Source: Bacillota bacterium
GTDB taxonomy: Bacteria; Bacillota; Clostridia; Lachnospirales; Lachnospiraceae
Length of the DNA stretch: 64,000 nt
Direction: 5' to 3'
NCBI GenBank assembly: GCA_023418475.1
Contig: JAEZZO010000004.1
Coordinates: 62,001-126,000 of the forward strand
The number at the start of each line of letters is the position of its first letter. The first letter of the stretch is position 1. Positions 18,972 to 27,894 of this stretch are shown piece after piece. Both the position numbers and the translations under genes were made by a program. Below the pieces are notes generated by a model that saw only the letters and a program-made list of their open reading frames with translations, ran no database searches and had not been told where the DNA came from.

Positions 18972-19385
18972 ATGAGTAATTGTATTTTCTGTAGAATTAT
19001 AGCCGGAGAAATTCCTTCGGCAACGGTTTATGAGGATAATGATTTTAAGGCAATCATGGATATCGCTCCAGCTGCCAGAGGACATGTGATTATCCTGACC
19101 AAGAAACATTTTTCAAATTTATTCGAACTTGAGCCGGATACAGCCTCAAAGGTACTAACCGTAGCGGGAAGGATTGCTGCCGCAGTGAAAGCAGAACTTG
19201 GCTGTGACGGAATTAATTTACTTCAGAATAATGGAGAGGCAGCGGGACAGTCCGTATTTCATTATCACATGCATGTCATTCCTAGATATAATGGGGATGA
19301 GGTTACTATCCCATGGAAGCAGCTTAGCTATGGAGAAGGTGAAGCAGCAGTCCTGGCAAGGAAAATTGCAGTGAAGCTATCTTAA
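18972..19385 (+). CDS. HIT-family nucleotide hydrolase
   Basis: 137 residues from ATG 18972, which has TAGGAGG 9-10 bases upstream and gives the usual N-terminus MSNCIFCRIIAGEIPS (Cys pair of a zinc site). The HIT motif is HYHMHVI with His97, His99 and His101; the middle His is the nucleophile in the family. HINT-type proteins hydrolyse AMP-lysine or other purine phosphoramidates. A 16-codon extension to 18924 is open but lacks a ribosome site. Confidence 0.93.
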   Translation: MSNCIFCRIIAGEIPSATVYEDNDFKAIMDIAPAARGHVIILTKKHFSNLFELEPDTASKVLTVAGRIAAAVKAELGCDGINLLQNNGEAAGQSVFHYHMHVIPRYNGDEVTIPWKQLSYGEGEAAVLARKIAVKLS

Positions 19386-19447
19386 TAGAATAGTATAGCG
19401 AAAGCAAGCTGTAAGAGGGTAATTCTAATTAATTATTGTTTGACTCC

Positions 19448-19626
19448 TTAAACCGGGTGGTGCTGTTGATAATATTTTATGCCTTTGCCGGTACAATAAC
19501 TGATCAGCAAGCCTGACAGAGCTCCAAATAAAACATCGCTTAGGTAATGAACTCCCAGATATAATCTGGAAAACCCGATGAAACCTGCAAGGACTAATGC
19601 AACGATACCCCATTTTTTATTAATTC
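19448..19626 (-). pseudogene. C-terminal fragment of a PAP2-superfamily phosphatase
   Basis: On the minus strand, from an in-frame stop just upstream of 19626 to the stop at 19448-19450, the frame reads WGIVALVLAGFIGFSRLYLG, then VHYLSDVLFGALSGLL. This is the third PAP2 phosphatase motif (SRxYLGVHYxxDV). The first two motifs and the start are missing, so only about 58 codons remain. PAP2 membrane phosphatases include undecaprenyl-pyrophosphate phosphatases; the nearby murG uses the same lipid carrier, but this copy is dead. Confidence 0.75.
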
Positions 19627-19696
19627 AAAGGCAATATAATTAATTTACGTACTATCATTATAGTAACAATTGCCTGGATACTTGGTGCATATAAAC

Positions 19697-19737
19697 AGCC
19701 AGTCCCCGTAATATTCTAAATAAGGGACTGGCTTTTA
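19697..19737. terminator. Terminator downstream of murG
   Basis: AGCCAGTCCC (19697-19706) pairs with GGGACTGGCT (19724-19733) and is followed by TTT on the plus strand. It is 65-100 bp beyond the murG stop and may act in both directions. Confidence 0.7.
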
Positions 19738-19800
19738 TAGTTATGAGTGTTATGGGTTAAGGAATAAAGTATACCTTCCAATTCATTTGCATATTTTGTA

Positions 19801-20880
19801 TTAATTCGTTATTTCCTTAATCATATTTACTATGGTGTCAATTGAATTATTTAATTTGCTTTGATTCATGGCATTCATATAATCTTTTTTTGTATTCATA
19901 ACGGACTGGATTGCTTCCAGAAGCCGGCTGATGCTTAAGTCCTCTTCCTTTAGAACATAAGAATAACCTTGACGTTCAAAAGATTCCGCATTCAGTATCT
20001 GATCACCCCGGCTGGAGGCAGCCGGCAAAGGAATTAAGATATTTGGTTTACGAAGTGCTAATAATTCGCAGATAGCATTCGCACCCGCCCTGGATATTAC
20101 CAGATCGGCGGCGGCAAACAGGTTGCTTAACTCGGCTTTTATATATTCATATTGTACATAGCCGGCGGTATCGTTTTGACGTTCATCCAGATTACCCTTT
20201 CCGCATAGGTGAATGACCTGATAATCTCTAAGCAAGGTGGGAAGCATTCCGCGGATGATATCATTGATGGCTCTTGAACCGGTGCTTCCGCCTATAATTA
20301 AAATGACCGGTTTGTTGGAAGTAAAGCCGCAAAAGTCCAGTCCCTTGATCTTGTTTCCAGAAAACAGCTCCTTACGAATAGGAGTTCCGGTAAGTACAGC
20401 CTTTCCTTCCGGCAGGTATTTAAGGGTTTCGGGAAAATTAGCACACACTCTGGTCGCAGAAGGAATAGCAAGTTTGTTGGCTAATCCGGGAGTCATATCT
20501 GATTCATGAATAATTGCCGGGATTTTATGCTTTTTGGCAGCCAAAACAACCGGTACACTTACAAAACCGCCCTTTGAGAATACAATATCCGGCTTCAGCT
20601 GTTTCAACAGCTTACACGCCTCAAAATACCCCTTAATAACCTTAAAAGGATCTGAAAAATTCTTAGGATCAAAGTATCTTCTTAACTTGCCGGATGAAAT
20701 TCCATAGTATGGAATACCGTACTCTTCAATTAACTTTTTCTCAATTCCATTATAGGAGCCAATATAATGAATATCATAACCTTCTTCTTTGAGTTCCGGC
20801 AGCAGAGCGATACAGGGCGTAACGTGGCCGGCAGTTCCTCCGCCCGTTAAAACGATCCGTTTCAAGCCCTTGCCCTCCAT
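19801..20880 (-). CDS. murG: UDP-GlcNAc:lipid I GlcNAc-transferase MurG
   Basis: 359 residues. GT28 features are clear: N-terminal glycine loop GGGTAGHVTPCIALLPEL, GGFVSVPVVLAA, HESDMTPGLANK, the C-terminal UDP-GlcNAc site with IIGGSTGSRAIN, and SRAGANAICELLALRKPNILIPLP. MurG transfers GlcNAc to lipid I to make lipid II at the inner face of the membrane. It overlaps the TSCPD gene by 19 bp; a TTG at 20865 (LKRIVL) is an alternative start. It lies outside a division-cell-wall cluster and may be a second copy or simply relocated. Confidence 0.93.
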   Translation of the reverse strand: MEGKGLKRIVLTGGGTAGHVTPCIALLPELKEEGYDIHYIGSYNGIEKKLIEEYGIPYYGISSGKLRRYFDPKNFSDPFKVIKGYFEACKLLKQLKPDIVFSKGGFVSVPVVLAAKKHKIPAIIHESDMTPGLANKLAIPSATRVCANFPETLKYLPEGKAVLTGTPIRKELFSGNKIKGLDFCGFTSNKPVILIIGGSTGSRAINDIIRGMLPTLLRDYQVIHLCGKGNLDERQNDTAGYVQYEYIKAELSNLFAAADLVISRAGANAICELLALRKPNILIPLPAASSRGDQILNAESFERQGYSYVLKEEDLSISRLLEAIQSVMNTKKDYMNAMNQSKLNNSIDTIVNMIKEITN

Positions 20881-21113
20881 TCCTTCAGTGCTCTCGCAAG
20901 CTGATCCGGACAGGAGGTTGATTTAAAACCGCAGGTAACTCCTTCCAGCTTTTGAATCACATCGTCTACCTTCATTCCGATAACCAGGTTTGATATTCCG
21001 CTGGTATTACCAGAACATCCTCCCTGAAACTGTACTGCATTGATGATGTTTGTTTTTTCGTCTATTTCAAAGTTGATTTCACGGCTGCAAACGCCTGAGG
21101 TTTTATATGTCAT
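20862..21113 (-). CDS. TSCPD domain protein (TIGR03905 family)
   Basis: 83 residues, complete. Contains GGCSGNTSGISNLV and the signature KSTSCPDQLARAL, with cysteines matching the metal-binding family that also occurs at the end of some ribonucleotide reductases. Function unknown. It overlaps the start of murG, so the two are co-transcribed. The start is supported by AAAGG upstream on the minus strand. Confidence 0.85.
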   Translation of the reverse strand: MTYKTSGVCSREINFEIDEKTNIINAVQFQGGCSGNTSGISNLVIGMKVDDVIQKLEGVTCGFKSTSCPDQLARALKEWRARA

Positions 21114-21622
21114 ATTAAGACCCTTTCCTTTATATATGTTCTATTCTAATGTATGTAGCCCTTTCTAGAAAGGACACTTTAATTGAATACATTGTAGCGC
21201 ACGATGTTGAATTTTGCAATGAGTTATTTTATTTGTGAATATCATGATACATGGATTTGTATATTCTGATTTCTTATAGTATTGGGTTTTTATCTGATTC
21301 CTAAGATAGTAAAAATGTCTTCAAATATCATTCATTTCCTGTTACAATAATAATTATCTAGAACTTATATTTATATTATATATCTACTATATTAACAATA
21401 ATAGGGATTAGCGTGAAGAAAAAGCATCTTCATACTAAAAGAACCTCGAAATGAGTACGACGGTGCTCCTTCCAGGCTTCTTCTCTAATTATTTTTTGAA
21501 AGTGTAATAAATTTATTTTTCACACGGTAATTTACGCGCTGCACAAATCGCTGGACTTTGCAAAGGGGATGGTTATTCATATGATATTTGTGTAGCTGGC
21601 CAAAGTTTGGGAAAGGGAATTT
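21114..21622. other. Long AT-rich divergent intergenic region
   Basis: 509 bp between the murG/TSCPD operon (leftward) and the AraC gene (rightward). I see no gene. It is very AT-rich, with an imperfect hairpin between AGAAAAAGC (about 21418-21426) and GCTTCTTCT (about 21477-21485). It must hold two divergent promoters, but no strong -35/-10 pair stands out. Confidence 0.5.
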
Positions 21623-22660
21623 ATGAATAGCGTTTTTGGATCATGGAAAGATTATGTTTTGAAAAATGAAAGTATATTAAGAATAGATGATAATCAGGTA
21701 TCGGCTGATGTGATCTATATCGGAGATACAAAAGTATGTTTATATTCAGGAAAAAATCTTCTTTCGGCAGGAATATGGCTTCAGTCAGATGATTGCCGAC
21801 TGCGAATTTATTCGCGTACCAGTGATAGTGAGAACATAATATGGCGTTCCTTTAACGGGAATCATGAGGAAGGGCCGGTACATCAACATGCCTTTATTGA
21901 AATTGGGTATGTCGTTGAAGGCTGTGCCTACCAGTCGTTTTTTGGTAAGGAATATCAGTTTAAGCAGGGGGATTTCTGGCTGGTAGACAGGAATTGTTAT
22001 CATGCGGATCAATATCGACCGGCCAATTTGTTTACCGCTTATATTGGAATACCTTCTGAGTTATTTGATTCAGCCTTTTTTGATGCTGTTGGAAATGATG
22101 AAATCCAGAATTTCTTGTTTTTGTCCCTTCTTCAGCAAAAAAAGAGCAGGCAGTTCCTGCATTTTATTCCTAAAGAATCGAATGAGGAAGAGGAAATATT
22201 AATGGAGAAGCTCATTCGGGAAATAATTGAGCAAAAAATAGGATATTATGATATATCGAAGGGATTGCTAGCACGTTTAATAGACAGGTTATCATCAAAA
22301 TACGAATTTCTATTGACCAGACAGGAAAAACAGAAGATGAATGATCTTTTGTTCCGTGAGGTAGTGAAATATATTAACGAAAACTATAGAACAGCAACAA
22401 TTCAGGACTTAGTTGACAGATTTCACTATAATGAGGATTTCTACAATCGATTAATTAAAGAATATAGTGGTTTTACTTATTCAGAATATTTAAAAAATGT
22501 AAGGCTTATGGAAGCTGAAAAAATGCTGCTCACTACAAATCTTCCGATAGAACAGATTGCAGAGCAGGTGGGATATCAAAGCAGAGGATATTTTTATCGT
22601 TTATTCATGGAAAAATATACTATGACACCAGCGAAATATCGGCAATTAAATCACAATTAA
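21623..22660 (+). CDS. AraC-family transcriptional regulator with cupin domain
   Basis: 345 residues. The N-terminal half has a cupin effector fold (HQHAFIEIGYVVEGCAYQSF, KQGDFWLVDRNCYHADQ). The C-terminal ~100 residues hold two helix-turn-helix motifs (TIQDLVDRFHYNEDFYNRLI and IAEQVGYQSRGYFYRLFMEK). It lies just upstream, on the same strand, of a carbohydrate ABC importer and is its likely local activator; a terminator separates the two, and the importer promoter has a TATAAT (22937) without a good -35, as expected for activator dependence. Confidence 0.92.
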   Translation: MNSVFGSWKDYVLKNESILRIDDNQVSADVIYIGDTKVCLYSGKNLLSAGIWLQSDDCRLRIYSRTSDSENIIWRSFNGNHEEGPVHQHAFIEIGYVVEGCAYQSFFGKEYQFKQGDFWLVDRNCYHADQYRPANLFTAYIGIPSELFDSAFFDAVGNDEIQNFLFLSLLQQKKSRQFLHFIPKESNEEEEILMEKLIREIIEQKIGYYDISKGLLARLIDRLSSKYEFLLTRQEKQKMNDLLFREVVKYINENYRTATIQDLVDRFHYNEDFYNRLIKEYSGFTYSEYLKNVRLMEAEKMLLTTNLPIEQIAEQVGYQSRGYFYRLFMEKYTMTPAKYRQLNHN

Positions 22661-22712
22661 TTGCAGCATGAATTAAAAATTGATATGAAAATATGAATTA
22701 AATAAATAATAG

Positions 22713-22758
22713 TAAGCTTATTTTGATGGAAATAGAATACATCGAAATAAGCTTTTTG
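22713..22758 (+). terminator. Terminator after the AraC gene
   Basis: AAGCTTATTTTGATG pairs with CATCGAAATAAGCTT, followed by TTT; the loop is about 13 bases. Confidence 0.85.
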
Positions 22759-22765
22759 TAATTTA

Positions 22766-22797
22766 TACGAGGAGAGCGCGAGGTACACTTTTGTTTT
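22766..22797 (+). repeat. Dispersed post-terminator repeat, degenerate copy D
   Basis: GAGCGCGAGGTACACTTTTG resembles the 3' half of copy A (CGCGCGG...GCACACTTTTGTT) and again begins right after a terminator. The rest of the gap to 23010 holds only the promoter region of the importer. Confidence 0.3.
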
Positions 22798-23010
22798 TGG
22801 TGTGTAAGAAATGAGTTAATAAAATAGATGCTCTGGCAAAGCGCATTTTATGCAGAATGATGTCAAATTTAATAAAAGAATCGGGAGAAAGTACAAATAA
22901 GCCAATCGTAAGTCGGAAACTGAAATTGTTAGATTATATAATATGCCTTAGTATTAATGTTATAAATACATGTGTTTATGCATCATTCACAAACCTAGAG
23001 GAGGACTAAA

Positions 23011-24714
23011 ATGAGAAAGAAAAAAATTCTATCACTTATTTTGACGGTTATGATGGTATTTTCAACACTGGTTGGATGTGGGGGAAGTACAAATAATTCT
23101 GATGATCAGGAAAAAGCGAAAGAAGATGTCAGTGCTACGACGGCAGCTTCCGATAGTACGGGTAATGCGAAAGGTTATGAGGCTGGGGAATGGCGCACTT
23201 ATGATCCGATTATTACGGCAACATTTGGTATGACACAGGATATTAATAGTGATGCATTTACAGCTATGGCAAATGCAGGAGAGCCGTATGATAACAACAG
23301 ATGGATTAAAATGTATCACAATGAAGTAGGCATAGATTGCAGTTACAAATTACTGGCATCCAATGATCAGGATTATCAGCAGAAATTAATTCTTGCTATG
23401 ACATCAGGAGATCTGCCGGATATATTTAAAGTAAATGATCTTGCACTATATAAGCAAATGATTGATTCAGGAGTAATTGCTGATCTTACAGATATATACG
23501 AGAAGGAAGCTAATCCTACTTTGAAAAGTATTGTAGAAGGAGAAGGAAAAGACTTTATAGCAAATTTTAAATTTGAGGATCGTTTATATTGTATTCCAAA
23601 TAAAATGCCATCTACAAATGACTACAGTTATTTATGGATTAGAAAGGATTGGTTAGACAAGTTAAAACTGGCGGTTCCAACAACAATGGATGAAGTGATG
23701 AATGTTGCAAAAGCTTTTGTTGAACAAGATCCGGATGGAGACGGCAAGGCTAACACAATGGGGCTAAGTATTGATGAAAACTATACAACCTTTGGATCTA
23801 CCGGTATATTCTGGGCATTTGGCGGGCAGGCTGCAGGGAAGAAATATTGGAGCAAGTTAGCAGACGGAAGTCTTGGCTACTCTATGGTTCAGCCAGAAAT
23901 GAAAGGTGGACTTAAATGGCTTCAGAGTATGTACACACAGGGTTACCTAAATCCTGAATTTTCTACTCAGTCCTTTACAGAGATCAGCAAAATGGTGGCA
24001 AATAATTCACTGGGAATGTTTTATGGATGCCATTGGTATGCAGGGCAGGTAAATAGTGTTAAAGATAAAATTCCGGATGCAGAGTGGATTCCTGTCCTTG
24101 CTCCCGGAACAGACGGAAAGCCGGCTACGGTATATGGATCTGTTGATATGAGTGGTATCTATTGTGTGCGCGCCGATTATGAACATCCGGAAGCACTGGT
24201 TGCAATGTTTAATGCCTATACAGAGAAGCTATTTGGTGAAAAAAATGATTTTGAAAATTATTTTTCATGTAAAGAGAATGGTGGTTTATGGCAGGCTGGT
24301 CCGATTAATATGTTGGCGGCAGATGTGGACCTTAAGCCTTACCGTGCTATGAAACAGGCAGAGAAAGACGGAACATTTGATAAACTTACAGGAGTAGGCG
24401 CAAGCTATTGGAAGCAAATACAAGGCGGCGACCTAAGCTATAAACTTATGTTTGGTCCGGATGGATCCTGCTTTGAGTTGGTAGATGAAACGTATCCGGA
24501 TATTTTTATCTGGAACAGTTATCAAGGAGCTCCAAGTGCTACTCAGGTTGAACGCTGGAGCAGCATGCAGGAGATTATTGATACACAATACTTAAGAATT
24601 ATAATGGGAAAAGAAGAGGTTGACAAAGGATTTGATAAGATGGTTCAAGATTGGAATGCTGCCGGAGGAGATAATGTTACAAAAGAAATCAATGCAATTG
24701 TAGCAGGAAAATAA
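23011..24714 (+). CDS. Carbohydrate ABC transporter substrate-binding lipoprotein (LplA/YtcQ-type)
   Basis: 567 residues; ATG preceded by AGAGGAGGAC. A lipoprotein signal peptide ends at the lipobox LVGC (Cys23), followed by a Ser/Asp/Gln-rich linker. The mature part is a long cluster D-type binding protein (KLILAMTSGDLPDIF, WIRKDWLDKLKL, DPDGDGKANTMGLS), the latter an EF-hand-like calcium loop common in this family. It captures an oligosaccharide or other sugar for the two permeases encoded downstream. No ATPase gene is in the cluster, so a shared MsmX-type ATPase is expected. Its only regulator candidate is the AraC protein upstream. Confidence 0.93.
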   Translation: MRKKKILSLILTVMMVFSTLVGCGGSTNNSDDQEKAKEDVSATTAASDSTGNAKGYEAGEWRTYDPIITATFGMTQDINSDAFTAMANAGEPYDNNRWIKMYHNEVGIDCSYKLLASNDQDYQQKLILAMTSGDLPDIFKVNDLALYKQMIDSGVIADLTDIYEKEANPTLKSIVEGEGKDFIANFKFEDRLYCIPNKMPSTNDYSYLWIRKDWLDKLKLAVPTTMDEVMNVAKAFVEQDPDGDGKANTMGLSIDENYTTFGSTGIFWAFGGQAAGKKYWSKLADGSLGYSMVQPEMKGGLKWLQSMYTQGYLNPEFSTQSFTEISKMVANNSLGMFYGCHWYAGQVNSVKDKIPDAEWIPVLAPGTDGKPATVYGSVDMSGIYCVRADYEHPEALVAMFNAYTEKLFGEKNDFENYFSCKENGGLWQAGPINMLAADVDLKPYRAMKQAEKDGTFDKLTGVGASYWKQIQGGDLSYKLMFGPDGSCFELVDETYPDIFIWNSYQGAPSATQVERWSSMQEIIDTQYLRIIMGKEEVDKGFDKMVQDWNAAGGDNVTKEINAIVAGK

Positions 24715-24728
24715 AGAGAAGAGTATGC

Positions 24729-24753
24729 CGCGGGCGGATGTTTTACGCCCGCG
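24729..24753 (+). promoter_or_regulatory. GC-rich intercistronic hairpin
   Basis: CGCGGGCG (24729-24736) pairs perfectly with CGCCCGCG (24746-24753) in an otherwise AT-rich operon. No T-run follows. It lies 11 bp after the binding-protein stop and should stabilise that transcript 3' end or reduce read-through into the permease genes. Confidence 0.65.
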
Positions 24754-24775
24754 CTTCTCCAAATAAGGAGTAGCT

Positions 24776-25672
24776 ATGAAATCAAAGAAAAGTAATCGGA
24801 CATTACATTTGATGATGCTTCCATCGGTTATAGCACTGATGATATTTTCTTATGTACCAATGGCGGGAATTATCATTGCGTTTCAGAAATTCAACCCGGG
24901 TTATGGACTTTTCGGTGCAAGTCCATGGATTGGTCTTGATAATTTTCGATATGTATTTTCATTGCCATCGATTTGGCAGGTTGTTTATAATACACTGATA
25001 TTATCAATAGCTAAGATTGTGATTGGTACAATACTTGCAATTATAACAGCATTACTGCTGAATGAATGTCGTTATAGGCTTTTTAAGCGATCGGTACAAA
25101 CACTGATATATTTCCCGTATTTTATTTCATGGATTATATTAGCGGGTGTTATTTCGGATATTCTATCACCTACATCAGGGGTTGTTAATCAACTGATTAC
25201 AGCAATGGGAGGAAATCCAATTTATTTTCTGGGGGATAATGATTACTTTCGTGGAACCTTAATAATAACAGATGTATGGAGAGATTTTGGTTACAATAGT
25301 GTGGTTTATCTTGCAGCTATCACTGGGATTGATCTGTCTTTATATGAAGCGGCTGCAATTGATGGAGCAGGAAGATGGAAACAAACAATCCATGTAACAT
25401 TGCCGGGTATGAGCGTAATTATTATTCTTATGATCATATTAAATATGGGTAATTTATTAAATGCCGGATTTGATCAGGTATTCAATATGTATTCACCTGG
25501 AGTATATGAATCCGGTGATATTATTGATACTATGGTGTTTCGTTTGGGCATACAACAGGGGCAGTTATCTCCGTCCACTGCAGTGGGATTGTTAAAATCA
25601 GGCGTTTCACTATTTCTTATATCATTGTCTTACTACATTGCCGCTAAAAAGTTTGATTACAAGATTTTTTAG
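24776..25672 (+). CDS. Carbohydrate ABC transporter permease (LplB/YteP-type)
   Basis: 298 residues with about six membrane helices and the coupling-helix EAA motif EAAAIDGAGRWKQTIHVTLPG near residue 195, which contacts the ATPase. The start has AAGGAG upstream. It forms the heterodimeric membrane channel with the next permease; the genes are 14 bp apart. Confidence 0.95.
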   Translation: MKSKKSNRTLHLMMLPSVIALMIFSYVPMAGIIIAFQKFNPGYGLFGASPWIGLDNFRYVFSLPSIWQVVYNTLILSIAKIVIGTILAIITALLLNECRYRLFKRSVQTLIYFPYFISWIILAGVISDILSPTSGVVNQLITAMGGNPIYFLGDNDYFRGTLIITDVWRDFGYNSVVYLAAITGIDLSLYEAAAIDGAGRWKQTIHVTLPGMSVIIILMIILNMGNLLNAGFDQVFNMYSPGVYESGDIIDTMVFRLGIQQGQLSPSTAVGLLKSGVSLFLISLSYYIAAKKFDYKIF

Positions 25673-25686
25673 GAGGAGAGGTAACG

Positions 25687-26601
25687 ATGAAAGCAAACGA
25701 AAAACAAATAAATCAACCAATTCATATTATTCAGTCGAAGCAACAAAAGATCTTTCAAATAATAATTATAGTAATACTGATTTTTATGGCAGCAGCTTGT
25801 TTTCTTCCCTTCTGGTATATTGTCTGCCAGAGTTTTAGCTCAAATGAAGCAATCAGTGCAGGTAAAGTGGGGCTGTGGCCTGTAGATTTTACGTGGAAGA
25901 GTTTTGAATATGTACTCCAAAGAGCTCCTTTCTGGAAAGCAGCAGGAATTACATTAGCGCGTATCGGATTAGGCCTTCCGCTTAACTTATTTATGATAAT
26001 AACAGCGGCATATCCACTTTCTAAAAGCAGTAGTAAATTTAAAGCCAGAAATATATATGTCTGGTTTTTCTTTCTCACGATGTTGTTTAACGGAGGTATG
26101 ATTCCTAATTATCTATTGATAAAAAATTTAAAATTAATCAATACAGTCTGGGCTTTGGTCCTCCCGGGATGTATTAACGTGTTCAATATGCTGCTCATAT
26201 TGAGCTTTTTCCGTCAGCTTCCGAATGAACTGGAGGAAGCAGCAGCAATTGATGGAGCCGGACACTGGAAAATTCTTTGGCGAATATTTGTGCCTGTTTC
26301 AATTCCGGTTATTGCTACAGTAACATTATTTTCTTTGGTACAGCATTGGAACAGCTGGTTTGATGGTATGATTTATATGAAAGAACAAAGTTATCCGCTT
26401 CAGACTTATTTGCGCAGTATAATACTTAATTTTAATTTTACAAATCTAAGCCCGGAAGAACAAAAGAGACTGTCCCAATTTAATGCAGATGGTCTGAAAA
26501 GTGCACAGATGGTTCTGGGTGTAATACCAATTCTTCTGGTTTACCCTTTTTTGCAAAAGTTTTTTGTGTCGGGAATTACACTGGGCAGTGTGAAAGGTTA
26601 A
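25687..26601 (+). CDS. Carbohydrate ABC transporter permease (LplC/YtcP-type)
   Basis: 304 residues, six predicted helices, EAA motif EEAAAIDGAGHWKILWRIF and the C-terminal ending GITLGSVKG typical of YtcP proteins. A basic/polar N-terminus (about 20 residues) precedes the first helix. AGGAGAGG lies before the ATG. Partner of the preceding permease. Confidence 0.95.
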   Translation: MKANEKQINQPIHIIQSKQQKIFQIIIIVILIFMAAACFLPFWYIVCQSFSSNEAISAGKVGLWPVDFTWKSFEYVLQRAPFWKAAGITLARIGLGLPLNLFMIITAAYPLSKSSSKFKARNIYVWFFFLTMLFNGGMIPNYLLIKNLKLINTVWALVLPGCINVFNMLLILSFFRQLPNELEEAAAIDGAGHWKILWRIFVPVSIPVIATVTLFSLVQHWNSWFDGMIYMKEQSYPLQTYLRSIILNFNFTNLSPEEQKRLSQFNADGLKSAQMVLGVIPILLVYPFLQKFFVSGITLGSVKG

Positions 26602-26634
26602 AGTAAAATATAGAACATGGTAGGAGAGTTTATT

Positions 26635-27540
26635 ATGAGTTTATTTAATGTCCCAAGAGAAAAGCAAGTGCGTGTCATTATTAATACAGATGCTAAGAAC
26701 GAAGCGGATGATCAATTTGCTATTGTTCATGCCTTATTAACCCCTAAACTTCAGATAAAAGGATTAATTGGTGCACATTATGGAGTAAGAGACAGTAACA
26801 ATACTATGTTAAAGAGTTATGATGAATGTCGTAAAATTCTGGAAATAATGAACCTGTCAGACAGAATAGAAATCTATCAGGGTGCCAGGGAGGCAATTAC
26901 AAAGAATGGTGATTATGAGTACTCAGACGGAGCAGAACTCATAGTCAGAGAGGCCTTATCAGATAGCTCGGTTCCATTATATGTTATTTTTATGGGACCG
27001 ATTACTGATCTGGCCTGTGCCTATCTGGAGCACCCGGAAATAGCTGAAAGACTTACGGCAATATGGATTGGAGGGGGGGCATATCCGCGGGGTGGTTGGG
27101 AGTTTAACCTCAGTAATGATATTGAGGCAGCAAATATAATCTTTCATTCACCTGTTAAATTATGGCAGGTACCTATGAATATATATGGTAAAATGCAGGT
27201 AAGCTTGACTGAGCTGGAGATGAAAGTGGCACCATATGGTGAGATAGGTGCCTATCTTTTTCGCCAGATGATTGAATTAAATAATGCGCTTGCTTCCAGA
27301 TTGGAATGGCCGGCAGGAGAAAGCTGGTGTTTAGGAGATTCTCTGGCTGTAGGTTTATTAATAGAACCAATGGAAATGTATTCTGAAATGCGAGAAGTTC
27401 CTGCTGTAGATGAGAATATGAACTATCATTTTACAGGGAAGGGCAGAAAAATACGAGTATACCATGATGTAAATGAACGGTTTATACTGGAAGATTTTTA
27501 TTCTAAGTTAGTTAAGTTTAGTAAAAGCACTGATTTTTAA
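26635..27540 (+). CDS. Nucleoside hydrolase-like protein (IUNH superfamily)
   Basis: 302 residues from ATG 26635, which has TAGGAGAG 6-7 bases upstream; an ATG at 26617 has none. The N-terminus VRVIINTDAKNEADDQFAIVHALL is a variant of the calcium-binding DTDxGxDDAxA motif, and GPITDLACAYLEHPE, AIWIGGGAYPRGG and FNLSNDIEAANIIF match the IUNH fold including the NxxxDPEAA-like element. Classic members cleave the N-glycosidic bond of ribonucleosides, but this divergent branch often lies in sugar-transport operons and may act on another glycoside. It closes the importer operon and probably processes the imported compound. Confidence 0.8.
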   Translation: MSLFNVPREKQVRVIINTDAKNEADDQFAIVHALLTPKLQIKGLIGAHYGVRDSNNTMLKSYDECRKILEIMNLSDRIEIYQGAREAITKNGDYEYSDGAELIVREALSDSSVPLYVIFMGPITDLACAYLEHPEIAERLTAIWIGGGAYPRGGWEFNLSNDIEAANIIFHSPVKLWQVPMNIYGKMQVSLTELEMKVAPYGEIGAYLFRQMIELNNALASRLEWPAGESWCLGDSLAVGLLIEPMEMYSEMREVPAVDENMNYHFTGKGRKIRVYHDVNERFILEDFYSKLVKFSKSTDF

Positions 27541-27748
27541 TTAACTATTTAGATGATGTTGGGGTCAGATTTTCACGCTGATTTTTCAGTACTTTGGTTG
27601 ATATAAATCAGTATAAGAATTAGACAGTCAAATCTTAATATGGAAAAAAGGGGTATGTATAAAGATTAATTCTAAGTAGAATTACCAGGGAATGAATATA
27701 TGGCAATTTATATGCGAAGAGTGAGTTGATTCCAGAATATTTTATCTG

Positions 27749-27797
27749 GCCGGGTAGACTTGTCCTGTGAAGGATAAAGTCACTCGGCTTTTTTTAA
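27749..27797 (+). terminator. Terminator of the importer operon
   Basis: GCCGGGTAGACTT pairs with AAGTCACTCGGC (two mismatches), followed by TTTTTTT. The gap 27541-27748 shows no gene. Confidence 0.8.
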
Positions 27798-27818
27798 AAA
27801 TAACATTCATAAATGTAC

Positions 27819-27870
27819 TTGACAATTAATGTATAGTATACTATACTACAAAATGTAAAGTATACTATAC
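27819..27870 (+). promoter_or_regulatory. Promoter with two palindromic operators for the XRE regulator
   Basis: TTGACA (27819-27824), 17-bp spacer, TATACT (27842-27847). A perfect 16-bp palindrome GTATAGTATACTATAC (27831-27846) covers the spacer and -10; a second, one-mismatch copy GTAAAGTATACTATAC (27855-27870) lies 24 bp downstream, before the ribosome site. The placement predicts autorepression by the regulator encoded next. Confidence 0.75.
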
Positions 27871-27894
27871 AATTCAATGAAATAAGGTGATAAT

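Noticed and set aside
15736..21495. Similarity between the stretch after glpK (about 15742-15772) and the one before the AraC gene (about 21415-21490)
   Set aside because: Only CTTCCAGGCTT and a short A-rich segment agree; too little to call a repeat.
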